Assembly: GCF_020447205.1 (NCBI RefSeq)
Contig: NZ_JAJAEL010000035.1
Location: 62,001-126,000 of the forward strand
Length of the DNA: 64,000 nucleotides
Reading direction: 5' to 3'
DNA from: Thalassolituus alkanivorans
Lineage (GTDB): Bacteria; Pseudomonadota; Gammaproteobacteria; Pseudomonadales; Oceanobacteraceae
Below are positions 35,759 to 43,932 of this stretch, in pieces. A model generated the notes under the pieces. That model did not search any database and was not told the origin of the DNA. It saw only the letters and a list, made by a program, of their open reading frames with translations. How positions within the stretch are numbered: the first letter of the stretch is position 1; each line of letters opens with the position of its first letter. Made by a program: the position numbers and the translations under genes.

Positions 35759-36898
35759 ATGAAAGCCGTTGCTTTAGCGCTGCTTGCGCTGACCCCGGTC
35801 CTGACCACTCAGGTTCTGGCCAGCTCCTCCACCCCGAGCATGAACAACCACTACTCTACCCATCCGCTGCAGTGGTACAACGAGGTTTCCGAGCTGGAAT
35901 ACTTCGACACCAACTTCACCACCACCTGGGTAACCAATCCGGCCTGTGATAACAGCGCCGACTTTACCGCCGTCACCTACAACATTTTCCACAATGTGGG
36001 CTTTGTGTACGACTTCGGTGATGAAATGGAACAGTCACTGGGCAAGGTCACTGAATGTGCCGACGTTATTATGCTGCAGGAAGCCTGGGACTACGACGAT
36101 ATGTACGAAGACGGCCCGGTGGATGATTTTGCCGCACGCGGTTTTGAAGACACCTACGGCGGTGGCAGCAACTATTGCAACGGCAGTGATATCGAAGACG
36201 ACTGTCCGGGACTGATGATTTTCTCGCGCCACGGTTATGCAAAAAAACTGGGATACCACAAATACAACGCCACCAGCGGTATTGATGGCGTAAAAGGCAA
36301 AGGCGTGATCGGTGCCATTGTCGAAAAAAATGGCCAGTACATTTATGTATTCAACACCCACCTTGTCTACGGCAGCGCGCAGCATCTGGGCGGCAACAGC
36401 AGCGACGACAACGCCCGCCGTGGCCAGATGAATGAAGCCATTAACTGGATTAAAGGTAAGATCGACGCCAACGCCGCACAATTCCCGCCAGCGGCCGTTA
36501 TTTTCGGTGGCGACTTTAACACCGACCTGCAGAACCCCGCCGCGGTACAGAACATCACCCAGGGCAGCCTGTGGGATCAGATGGCATTAGTACGTAATCA
36601 GAACACCGAAGTACGCGATGGCCTGCAATATACCTACTGGCCAAAAGATGCCTGCTGTGAAGACACCGGTCCGAACGGTCTAGCAACCGACGATTACGCC
36701 TGGTTCGACTACACCCTGGTATTTGATGCAGCCAACTGGAACATCGGCGCTCCGGCTACCGGCTGCGGCGTTACCCGCGTCAATACCAGCGTCTGGGCAC
36801 CGGAATGGCGCGGTCAGGATGGCCAGCGTTACCTCGCCTATTACACCCACAGCGATCATTACGGCAGCCTGACCGAAATCGATCTCTGCCAGCCGTAA
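35759..36898 (+). CDS. Secreted endonuclease/exonuclease/phosphatase-family hydrolase (sphingomyelinase-like)
   Basis: 379 residues from ATG 35759 (AAAGGA upstream) with a signal peptide ending QVLAS. The EEP fold is clear: FTAVTYNIFHNVG (Asn), VIMLQEAWDY (metal Glu), VFNTHLVYGSAQH, VIFGGDFNTDLQN and the terminal THSDHYGSLTEIDL (catalytic Asp-His). Several cysteines (NPACDNS, NYCNGSDIEDDCPG, DACCEDTG, GCGV) suggest disulfides outside the cytoplasm. Bacterial neutral sphingomyelinases and secreted phosphodiesterases share this layout; the substrate is not certain. A lipase-chaperone-like gene starts one nt after the stop. Confidence 0.85.
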   Translation: MKAVALALLALTPVLTTQVLASSSTPSMNNHYSTHPLQWYNEVSELEYFDTNFTTTWVTNPACDNSADFTAVTYNIFHNVGFVYDFGDEMEQSLGKVTECADVIMLQEAWDYDDMYEDGPVDDFAARGFEDTYGGGSNYCNGSDIEDDCPGLMIFSRHGYAKKLGYHKYNATSGIDGVKGKGVIGAIVEKNGQYIYVFNTHLVYGSAQHLGGNSSDDNARRGQMNEAINWIKGKIDANAAQFPPAAVIFGGDFNTDLQNPAAVQNITQGSLWDQMALVRNQNTEVRDGLQYTYWPKDACCEDTGPNGLATDDYAWFDYTLVFDAANWNIGAPATGCGVTRVNTSVWAPEWRGQDGQRYLAYYTHSDHYGSLTEIDLCQP

Positions 36899-36899
36899 T

Positions 36900-37844
36900 A
36901 TGCAGCGTTTAACTATTATCCGGCTGGTGCTGCTTGCAGCACTCGCCACTGGCTTCACTGTGCTGTTGCTGCAATGGCGGACACCGCTGACTCAGGTCGG
37001 CGGTGATTCTGTATCCCTTGTTACTGACCCACAGTCTGATGCTGCGCCAGAGCACACTCTGGCCGACGCCCCGGCTTCATTGCGTGAACGCCTGCACCAG
37101 AGTTTACTGCGCGGCGCCCAGCAGGCCGCCGCTCAACAGCTGACCCAATCACTGAATACCCTGCACTGGCGCGAAAGCGAATGGCAGGCCGACCCCAATG
37201 CCGGGCTTGAGCGTTTGCAGCAACGCTGCCAACAACAACTCAGCCGTGCCTTTGAACGCAACACTGACGACAGCGACATTCAGCAACTCTGTGAACAGCA
37301 GTTGCTGTTATCTCTGGCGGAAAGTCAGGGCTTAACCCTGAAGCAGGCCAGCCGCTTTATTTCGCTCAGCCGGGAAAACCCACAACCGCTGAAACAATTC
37401 CAGCAACGCTCACCATTGAGCGATTTCGATAATCCGCTGCAATTTTTTGAACAATACTGGGCCACACAGGATGCACTTTACGGTACCGATATAAGCCGGG
37501 AAGTCTTCGGCGCCCAGCGCGATGGCATGCGTTTTAATCAACGCTTTCAGGATTTTTTAACACAGGCCAAAAACCTGCCATTAAAAGACCGTTTGGCCTG
37601 GTATGAACAACAGCAGCAACAATTTGCCAGCCAGCATGGTCAGCCGTTAAGCGCCCTGAGCAGTGATGCCGCGGATGAGCTTAACCGCTTAATCGGGCTG
37701 CATGAGCTGGATGCCGTTGCCGATCCGGTACAGCGCCGTTATGAACTGCGCAGTGCGCTGCTGGGCGAAGAAAAAGCCCGGCATTTCCGCAAGCGCGAAG
37801 AGCGGCAAATGCGCGAAAGCGGACAGCTGGCCCCCCTGTACTGA
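36900..37844 (+). CDS. Membrane-anchored, helical lipase-chaperone-like protein
   Basis: A 314-residue protein with one N-terminal membrane anchor (about 6-26), a Pro/Ser-rich linker, then an entirely helical Q/R/L/E-rich periplasmic part. Features such as FGAQRDGMRFNQRFQDFL and a final LLGEEKARHFRKREERQMRESG resemble the C-terminal half of Lif/LipB lipase foldases, but the Lif motif R-x-x-F-D-Y is not seen. The one-nt spacing to the secreted hydrolase implies a dedicated folding or secretion helper. This is inference from context. Confidence 0.6.
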   Translation: MQRLTIIRLVLLAALATGFTVLLLQWRTPLTQVGGDSVSLVTDPQSDAAPEHTLADAPASLRERLHQSLLRGAQQAAAQQLTQSLNTLHWRESEWQADPNAGLERLQQRCQQQLSRAFERNTDDSDIQQLCEQQLLLSLAESQGLTLKQASRFISLSRENPQPLKQFQQRSPLSDFDNPLQFFEQYWATQDALYGTDISREVFGAQRDGMRFNQRFQDFLTQAKNLPLKDRLAWYEQQQQQFASQHGQPLSALSSDAADELNRLIGLHELDAVADPVQRRYELRSALLGEEKARHFRKREERQMRESGQLAPLY

Positions 37845-37876
37845 ACCAGCGTTACCGCACTCTGTTTTATTTTTAA

Positions 37877-37911
37877 GTGGCCTTTACAGCGAATATAAAG
37901 GCCATTTTTTT
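37877..37911 (+). terminator. Terminator after the hydrolase-chaperone pair
   Basis: TGGCCTTTA (37878-37886) and TAAAGGCCA (37896-37904) form a stem followed by seven T residues. Confidence 0.88.
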
Positions 37912-38034
37912 GCACTCCCACCGACCTGCGCTGGCATAAAAATACAGCCCCTATGCAAGCAGAATTGCGCCATAAAACATTTTGCTTCGGGCAAACATAA
38001 TGACAGGATCAGAAAAAACAGAGCGGAGACCGAT

Positions 38035-38139
38035 ATGGCCGTAATTTCTCACAGGGCTGAACCGGGTCAATACAGCGGTCATGCTCTCCGCCGCTGGCCT
38101 GCGCTTCAGTTCTGCTTTTATCCTCAGGCTGCGCCATGA
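38035..38139 (+). CDS. Possible 34-residue small ORF
   Basis: ATG 38035 has GGAG six nt upstream and its TGA overlaps the next start as ATGA. The peptide (MAVISHRAEPGQYSGHALRR...) has no recognised family. The good ribosome site and the coupling are the only support. It could also be the 5' part of the next gene after a frameshift. Confidence 0.35.
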   Translation: MAVISHRAEPGQYSGHALRRWPALQFCFYPQAAP

Positions 38140-38528
38140 TTATTGGCCATGGCAATGCCGTTGATGAAGCAACCGCAAATCATTTCCCGGTACAGCAACG
38201 TATTCATGCAGATCAGAGCCAGGGCACCATCGTATTGCTGGAGCGTTTTGTAAAACGTTGCTGCGGTGCCAGCGAAGGCATTCGCGCCAGCCTGTTACCT
38301 TCCGAACCTGACAGCGCAGCCTATACCTTTAATGGCCGCGAAAATTTTACCTGCTGGCGCCGCGCCGCCGGGCAATACAGCCTGCATATCAGCAGCACAC
38401 AACAACCCTTGCAAAAAACACTGACACTGAACGCCGGTGACATTATTTATCTGGCTTTGGATACGGAACGCACAACTAAACCGCCAGTCATTCGCCTGAC
38501 AGAAATCAGCACTGCTCTGGGTGAATAG
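38136..38528 (+). CDS. Hypothetical protein, 130 residues
   Basis: Starts within the stop of a small upstream ORF (ATGA) and has no ribosome site of its own. Begins MIIGHGNAVDEATANHFPVQQ; the C-terminal half is beta-rich (YSLHISSTQQPLQKTLTLNAGDIIYLALD), like a small sandwich domain. No signal peptide or known motif. A further 50-codon frame begins four nt after the stop. Confidence 0.5.
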   Translation: MIIGHGNAVDEATANHFPVQQRIHADQSQGTIVLLERFVKRCCGASEGIRASLLPSEPDSAAYTFNGRENFTCWRRAAGQYSLHISSTQQPLQKTLTLNAGDIIYLALDTERTTKPPVIRLTEISTALGE

Positions 38529-38531
38529 CAT

Positions 38532-38684
38532 GTGCAGAAGGCGCTGGATGATCAACTCAAACCGGCAAGCGGTTACAGCGAGTTGCAGTTACAGCAACTC
38601 GAGCAATACCGCGCTCAGCAGCAACAGCACAAGCTGAACTGTGGTGGTTCTGCTGTTACCGCATCTCAGCAAGGCCGGGAATAA
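38532..38684 (+). CDS. Possible 50-residue glutamine-rich ORF
   Basis: GTG 38532 opens a frame reading VQKALDDQLKPASGYSELQL and then a Q-rich helix (QQLEQYRAQQQQHKL). It begins four nt after the preceding stop and overlaps the 3' end of the convergent soxR gene. No ribosome site seen. Could be the remnant of a longer third gene. Confidence 0.25.
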   Translation: MQKALDDQLKPASGYSELQLQQLEQYRAQQQQHKLNCGGSAVTASQQGRE

Positions 38685-39109
38685 TCTTCCGCCCGGCAAT
38701 CCCCCGGATTACGCAACGGGCAATCCGCTAACGATAAACAACCGCAACCAATGCAGCTGTCGAGCTGCTGCTGTAATAAATTCAGGTCAGCTATTTTCTG
38801 TTGCAGTAACGCCTGCCACTGACGTGACATGGCCTGCCATTGTGCGGCAGTCGGGGCGCTGTCTGCGGGTAATACCGCCAGCGCCTGTTTAATTTCGCGC
38901 AGGCTGATGCCGGTGCGCTGCGCCACCTTAATAACCGCAATACGGCGCAAAACATGGCGGCTGTAACGGCGATGATTGCCGTTATTACGCCAGCTGCGGA
39001 TCAGCCCTTCTGCTTCATAAAAATGCACGGTGGATACCGGGATATCACAGCGCCGGGCAATTTCCCCCACGCTCAATGCGGTTTTGTCGGCGGCAACCGG
39101 CTGCGGCAT
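38666..39109 (-). CDS. soxR: Redox-sensitive MerR-family activator SoxR
   Basis: A 147-residue [2Fe-2S] regulator. The MerR winged-helix is at about 12-80 (SVGEIARRCDIPVSTVHFYEAEGLIRSWRNNGNHRRY), then a dimer helix, then the cluster ligands in CIGCGCLSLADC (C-x2-C-x-C-x5-C, about 118-129). Start at ATG 39109 gives family length; the upstream extension to 39160 crosses the operator. It is oxidised by redox-cycling compounds and nitric oxide. The divergent promoter for an MFS exporter contains its box. Confidence 0.95.
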   Translation of the reverse strand: MPQPVAADKTALSVGEIARRCDIPVSTVHFYEAEGLIRSWRNNGNHRRYSRHVLRRIAVIKVAQRTGISLREIKQALAVLPADSAPTAAQWQAMSRQWQALLQQKIADLNLLQQQLDSCIGCGCLSLADCPLRNPGDCRAEDYSRPC

Positions 39110-39114
39110 AACGC

Positions 39115-39145
39115 TTGACCTCAAGTTAAGTTGAGGTTTTATGGT
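39115..39145 (+). promoter_or_regulatory. SoxR-controlled promoter of the MFS gene
   Basis: -35 TTGACC (39115-39120) and -10 TATGGT (39140-39145) are separated by 19 nt, the over-long spacing typical of SoxR/MerR promoters. Between them lies CCTCAAGTTAAGTTGAGG (39119-39136), which differs from the E. coli soxS SoxR box by one base. It lies directly upstream of the exporter and overlaps the soxR upstream region. Confidence 0.92.
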
Positions 39146-39177
39146 AGCCGCCGGTTTCATTATTGAGAAGACTATTT

Positions 39178-40431
39178 ATGTCACAGACCGTCATATCTCC
39201 GGCTCAGGCTGTCCCGATACAGGCCCCCGCAACATCCGCGGAACTACCACCCACACAACAAACCTCAGCGCTCAGTCTGATTATTATCTGCGTTCTGGTC
39301 GGCCTGAATCTGCGCCCGGCACTGGCGGCCATCGGCCCGGTTGTAACGCTGCTGCAACAGGATACCGGGCTGAGCTTCAGCGGTGTTGCCTGGCTGACCC
39401 TGCTGCCGGTACTGGCGATGGGTATTGGCTGCTTTGTTACCTTATGGCTGCGCCGCCATATCAGCCTGGCGCACTTAATTCAGGGCGCTTTAGCCTTGTT
39501 ACTGCTCGCAAACCTGCTGCGTCTGATCGAGGCCGGTAGCCTGAATGCCGCACTATTACTGCTGACCGCATTACTGGCCGGCTCCGGTATTGCCGTTATT
39601 CAGGCAACACTGCCGATTGTGATTAAGTCGCTGGCCAGCTGGCGTGCCGCTCTGGCTTTCTGGGCGGTGCTGGCGGTTGCAGCATTCGTGGCCTGGATAC
39701 GATGGACTGCACGGACACAAATTCAGCCTGCGGCAACGTCCGCTGAACCACAGTCAGCAACAGACGCTGAAGTACTCTCTGCACGCCCGGCTGCCCAGAG
39801 CTTCAACCGTTACCGGCTTATGTCATTAGTGGCGACCTTCAGCATGGCAGCCGCGGGCTATGTATGCGTACTGGCCTGGTTGCCGCCGTTTCTGATTGAC
39901 CTCGGCTACAGCAACACAGAATCCGGATTAATGCTGGGTTATCTGACCGCAGTGGAAGTGATTGCCGGATTACTCTTTCCGGCCTGGGCTGCAGGCAGCC
40001 CCGACCGCCGCCGGGTATTATTCAGCGTGCTGATATTATCCATCGGTGGTTTTATCTGGCTGGCGTATTTTCCGCTGACAGGTGCAGTGCCGTTGCCTTC
40101 TGCAGCATTCACCCTGGCATCAATGCCCATAGTGCTTATCCCACTGACGCTGCTGGGACTGGGTATTGGCGGACAATTTCGGATGATTATGATCGTTACT
40201 ATGGATCATCACCCGGATGCTCAACAGGCGGGTTCATTAATCAGCAAAGTGCAGGGATACGGCTACAGCCTCGCAGCAATTACGCCGTTAATAATGGGAA
40301 GTGTGCGCGATCAGCTGGGTAATTTCAGCTCAGCCTGGCTGGCTCTGGCCATTATGTATGCTGCCGCCTTGCTGCTGTGCAGCCGTTATAACCCGGTGCG
40401 TTATCCACAATTGCTGATGGCGCGACAGTAA
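39178..40431 (+). CDS. MFS transporter, CynX/NimT-like, apparently lacking one helix
   Basis: A 417-residue inner-membrane transporter. N-terminal SLIIICVLVGLNLRPALAAIGPVV is characteristic of the cyanate/2-nitroimidazole (CynX/NimT) group. I count 11 helices: after helix 4 (GSGIAVIQATLPIVIKSLA) the sequence goes directly to SWRAALAFWAVLAV, which is normally helix 6, so about 40-45 residues of helix 5 and its loops are missing with the frame kept. Start at ATG 39178 (GAGAAG upstream); TTG 39163 is also possible. Control by SoxR suggests export of redox-active compounds. Confidence 0.85.
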   Translation: MSQTVISPAQAVPIQAPATSAELPPTQQTSALSLIIICVLVGLNLRPALAAIGPVVTLLQQDTGLSFSGVAWLTLLPVLAMGIGCFVTLWLRRHISLAHLIQGALALLLLANLLRLIEAGSLNAALLLLTALLAGSGIAVIQATLPIVIKSLASWRAALAFWAVLAVAAFVAWIRWTARTQIQPAATSAEPQSATDAEVLSARPAAQSFNRYRLMSLVATFSMAAAGYVCVLAWLPPFLIDLGYSNTESGLMLGYLTAVEVIAGLLFPAWAAGSPDRRRVLFSVLILSIGGFIWLAYFPLTGAVPLPSAAFTLASMPIVLIPLTLLGLGIGGQFRMIMIVTMDHHPDAQQAGSLISKVQGYGYSLAAITPLIMGSVRDQLGNFSSAWLALAIMYAAALLLCSRYNPVRYPQLLMARQ

Positions 40432-40463
40432 AGAATAAACAGCCTGACCGCTTCTTCAGGCTT

Positions 40464-41270
40464 TTATTGCAGGCTTCCAGCACAGGTTTTTAACATCACT
40501 TCGCCACCGGCACTGTTCAGCAGAGTATTAACGGTATCGTTCATAGTCTGCTGACTCAAAGGCCAGTCGGGTGTTTTGTTACTGCGCGGGAAAATCATAT
40601 AAACCACGGTGCCGGAAGGCGTACCGGCGCCGGTTCTTGGATTCGGGTTATCGCCGCCCAGGGCACTGGCAAGCGCAATCGACATTTCCCCCAGCGTCGC
40701 TCTGGCCGGGCCAATATCCGCAATAATAAAAGGTGACGATTTCCCATTACTCAGATTCAGCGCATACCCAAAATCGCCTAATGCTCCGGTGCCTTTCTTT
40801 TTATAAAAATCACCGGGAAATACCAGATACGGCACCGAGCGGGAGTCGACATAACGCTGCGGATCGGTCACCGCTTTCTGTTCATCCTGCAGGGATGTAC
40901 GCGAAACTAAAAAGCCTTTAAAAGTGCCTTCTGGCTGCACATAAGCCTGCGCCGGATTATCCGGGTCGGCGACAATGGCCGAACGCCACCAGCTGTATTT
41001 TGGATAACCCCCATTAACCGGACAATCCAGTCCTTTAAAGCCTTCGCCCTGTGTACAGTGCAGGCTGACATCATCCGGGTGATAGGCATTGGGCGCACCA
41101 TCGGCATCAACCCTGATCTCATTAGCGGTAAACAGATAAGCGTTCTGCTCACTGTGATGCAACAATGCCGTACCCTGAAACTGATCCCACGCCGTGAAAA
41201 CACAGCCGGATTCGGCCATCACCTGCGATACCCACAGCGGCAGCATAATAAGAAGAGCCATTCCTTTCAT
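40464..41270 (-). CDS. Exported GH75-like (chitosanase-type) protein
   Basis: 268 residues with a signal peptide (MALLIMLPLWVSQVMAES). The middle and C-terminal parts recall fungal-type chitosanases of family GH75: SVPYLVFPGDFY, GALGDFGYALNLSNGKSSPFIIADIGPA (catalytic Asp/Glu region) and GEMSIALASALGG. Four or more cysteines suit an exported protein. The start is taken at 41270; the frame continues to 41417 without a better signal. No carbohydrate genes lie nearby, so the substrate is open. Confidence 0.6.
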   Translation of the reverse strand: MKGMALLIMLPLWVSQVMAESGCVFTAWDQFQGTALLHHSEQNAYLFTANEIRVDADGAPNAYHPDDVSLHCTQGEGFKGLDCPVNGGYPKYSWWRSAIVADPDNPAQAYVQPEGTFKGFLVSRTSLQDEQKAVTDPQRYVDSRSVPYLVFPGDFYKKKGTGALGDFGYALNLSNGKSSPFIIADIGPARATLGEMSIALASALGGDNPNPRTGAGTPSGTVVYMIFPRSNKTPDWPLSQQTMNDTVNTLLNSAGGEVMLKTCAGSLQ

Positions 41271-41452
41271 AGTGATTCTATCGTCCTGACAGCACAGAGA
41301 GCGTTGAGTGTATCGGACACATCGATTAAAAACACCCGCAGGCGGCATCAGGCGCATATATGTACAGGTTGTTACTGACAAAAAACAGCAGAAGCCACAG
41401 CCCTTTTCCATTAACATCGATTCAACTTAAGCCCTGAAGAACGGAGAACCCG

Positions 41453-41884
41453 ATGCCCAAACTCACTCTGTTTTACGATGGCCACTGCCCGCTTTGTGTA
41501 CGCGAAATGCGTCACCTGACCCAGCTAGATCGTGCGCAGAATATGCAACTGGTCGATATCCAAAGTGAGGACTTCAGCGAACACTGGCCGCAGGTTAATA
41601 AAGCAGAAGCCAGCAGCATCTTGCTGGCCGTGCAGGACAACGGTGAATGGCTGCGCGGCCTTGATGTTACTCACCGCGCCTGGCAACTGGTCGGCAAGGG
41701 CTATTGGATCGCGCCCCTGCGCTGGCCGGTTATCCGCTTGCTCGCCGATCAGGTTTACCTGTGGTTTGCGCGCAACCGTTACCGGATTTCCGGCTGGCTG
41801 ACCGGCCAGCAGCGGTGTGAGGCCTGTGAGATTAGTGGCTGTGATATTGCGGAAAAGAAGCAGAACATGAAGCAGGATAAGTAA
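41453..41884 (+). CDS. DCC-family thiol-disulfide oxidoreductase-like protein (DUF393)
   Basis: A 143-residue protein with the DUF393 signature FYDGHCPLCVREM (DxxCxxC-type, Cys15 and Cys18) and a thioredoxin-like body ending in WFARNRYRISGWL. Family members are presumed disulfide oxidoreductases. A palindromic repeat begins one nt after the stop codon. Confidence 0.85.
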   Translation: MPKLTLFYDGHCPLCVREMRHLTQLDRAQNMQLVDIQSEDFSEHWPQVNKAEASSILLAVQDNGEWLRGLDVTHRAWQLVGKGYWIAPLRWPVIRLLADQVYLWFARNRYRISGWLTGQQRCEACEISGCDIAEKKQNMKQDK

Positions 41885-41966
41885 TAGCAGCCGCTGCTCG
41901 GACTGGGTTTAGCGATTGATTCAAAGCCAATGCAGGGTTTGGCTGAGTAGCCGCTGCAGCGGCTAC
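41885..41966 (+). repeat. Stop-codon-adjacent palindromic repeat, compact copy
   Basis: Begins immediately after the TAA of the preceding gene: AGCCGCTGCTCGG (41889 on), then GATTCAAAGCCAATGC, ending with the perfect palindrome TAGCCGCTGCAGCGGCTA (41948-41965). It shares blocks with the copies at 44941 and 53388. Confidence 0.75.
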
Positions 41967-42007
41967 TTAACAGCATCGCAGGGAGCCGGAGCCCCGGCTC
42001 AGAACCC

Positions 42008-43669
42008 TTAACCCACAACAGGCTGTTTAGCCTCATCCTCGGCCTGCTTACGCAACATAAAACGCTGAATTTTTCCGCTGGAGGTTTTCGGCAGTTCAGC
42101 AACAAATTCAATCTCACGCGGGAAGGAATGGGTCGACAGGCATTTACGCACATGCTGCTGTAATTCTTTCGCCAGCGCCTCATCGCTGAAATATTCCGGG
42201 CGCAACACCACATAGGCTTTAACAATGGCACCACGCTCGGCATCGGGTTTACCCACGACCGCGCTTTCAATCACTGCCGGATGTTCAAGCAATGCACTTT
42301 CAACTTCGGCCGGGCCGATACGGTAACCGGCGGAGGCAATAATATCGTCATCGCGGCCAGTGTAAGAATGTGAACCATCGCCATTGCTGACGACCACATC
42401 GCCAGTCAGATAATACTGACCTTTATAAGGTTTTTTCGCATCGCCCATATAACCCTGAAAAAAGAACAGCGGCGAGTTATCCATATCCACCGCCAGCTCG
42501 CCGGTTTCACCGGGCGCCACTTCTTTACCATAAGGGTCAAGCGCAACCAGACGATAGCCGGGTATCTCATATCCCATGCTGGCATCACGGTGCATATGAT
42601 CAAACTCGTGGAAATTCGCCGAGGTCATACCGGTTTCGGTCTGGCCATACTGATCACACACACGGCAATTCAGCATGCGCTGTGCCCAGCTGACAATTTC
42701 CGGATTCAGCGGTTCGCCGGCACTGCTGGCTACGCGCAGATTAATCTCCGGATAGTTTTTTAATAAATCATCATTGGCTTTTAATAAACGATACGCCGTT
42801 GGTGCCGCCGCCAGATTGGTAATGGCGTATTTACGTAAAAATTCAAACGTATTGTCGGCAGTAAATCCGGCTTCGTTAAAATGAATGGTCGCACCCAACT
42901 GCAGCGGCGCCACAATGCCGTAATACAAACCATAGGCCCAGCCCGGATCGGCAACGTTCCAGAATTTATCGTCGGCACGCAAACCCACGGCGTATTTCAT
43001 ATACATATGAAAGGCCATTAATGCCCGCGCCGGAACCACCAGACCTTTGGCTTTGCCAGTGGTACCGGAGGTAAACATCTGCAGCATCGGATCATCGGCA
43101 CCAATTAAAACCGGCTCAAAGCTGTCTGATTGTTTGGCCAGCTCGGCTTCGAACAGAAAATCCGGCTTACCCGCCACAACATCGGCGGAATCCGCGACCA
43201 GCATGCTGGGTGGCAAGCCTTTAACATCGGCCAGCTTGGGCCACTGTTCCGGATTGGTAATAATCAGCTTACTTTGCGCCTGTTCAAGACGGTATTCGAT
43301 TGCGCCGGAACCAAACGCGGTAAACAATGGCTGATATACTGCACCGGCTTTCAGAGTACCGAGCACACAAATGAGTAATTCGGGGGTTCGTGGCAACAGA
43401 CAAGCCACACGGTCGCCGGGGCCAATGCCCTGAGCTTTAAGAAAACAGGCAAAGCGCGCCGCACGCTGCTGCAGCTCGGCAAAGGTAATTTCGCCGGTTG
43501 AGCCATCAATGCGCTCGTAACGCAGGGCAACCCGGGTTGGATCTCCGGCATGGCGGTCGCAGATTTCGGTGCAGACATTAAGACCTTGGTCGAAGTCAGC
43601 ACAGAACTGCTGTTTGAGAGAATCGACAGAAAAACCGCTGACGAAGGCGTCATAGCTCATAGTGTGCAT
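42008..43669 (-). CDS. Acyl-CoA synthetase (AMP-binding, medium/branched-chain type)
   Basis: A 553-residue acyl-adenylate-forming ligase. P-loop-like motif FTSGTTGKAKG (about 205-215), DQYGQTETGM (about 350), the YLTGDVVVSNGDGS hinge region (about 430) and the C-terminal catalytic lysine region SSGKIQRFMLR (about 530) are all present. It activates a carboxylic acid with CoA; substrate length is not evident. It is divergent from an AraC regulator, and beta-oxidation-type genes lie 6-10 kb away, so it probably feeds that pathway. Confidence 0.9.
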   Translation of the reverse strand: MHTMSYDAFVSGFSVDSLKQQFCADFDQGLNVCTEICDRHAGDPTRVALRYERIDGSTGEITFAELQQRAARFACFLKAQGIGPGDRVACLLPRTPELLICVLGTLKAGAVYQPLFTAFGSGAIEYRLEQAQSKLIITNPEQWPKLADVKGLPPSMLVADSADVVAGKPDFLFEAELAKQSDSFEPVLIGADDPMLQMFTSGTTGKAKGLVVPARALMAFHMYMKYAVGLRADDKFWNVADPGWAYGLYYGIVAPLQLGATIHFNEAGFTADNTFEFLRKYAITNLAAAPTAYRLLKANDDLLKNYPEINLRVASSAGEPLNPEIVSWAQRMLNCRVCDQYGQTETGMTSANFHEFDHMHRDASMGYEIPGYRLVALDPYGKEVAPGETGELAVDMDNSPLFFFQGYMGDAKKPYKGQYYLTGDVVVSNGDGSHSYTGRDDDIIASAGYRIGPAEVESALLEHPAVIESAVVGKPDAERGAIVKAYVVLRPEYFSDEALAKELQQHVRKCLSTHSFPREIEFVAELPKTSSGKIQRFMLRKQAEDEAKQPVVG

Positions 43670-43932
43670 AGTGCTTTACCCTGTTGTTCTTGTTGTGCGC
43701 ATCATTGTTGTCTGCGCGGGCGTTTATCAGGGCCTGTTTAAATAGTGTCGACAGGCCCTGACATGCGATTCACCCATGCTAAGACAAGGCAGGCGACAAA
43801 CAGAATGACAGGATTAAGCAGATAACTTAACAACTTTTGCGCACAGCCAGAGCGCTGATGCCAGGCCAGCCGCTCAGTCCAGACACCCGGGCCAGACACT
43901 GGTAAAAACAACGCAGGACAGCCGATATCGCT

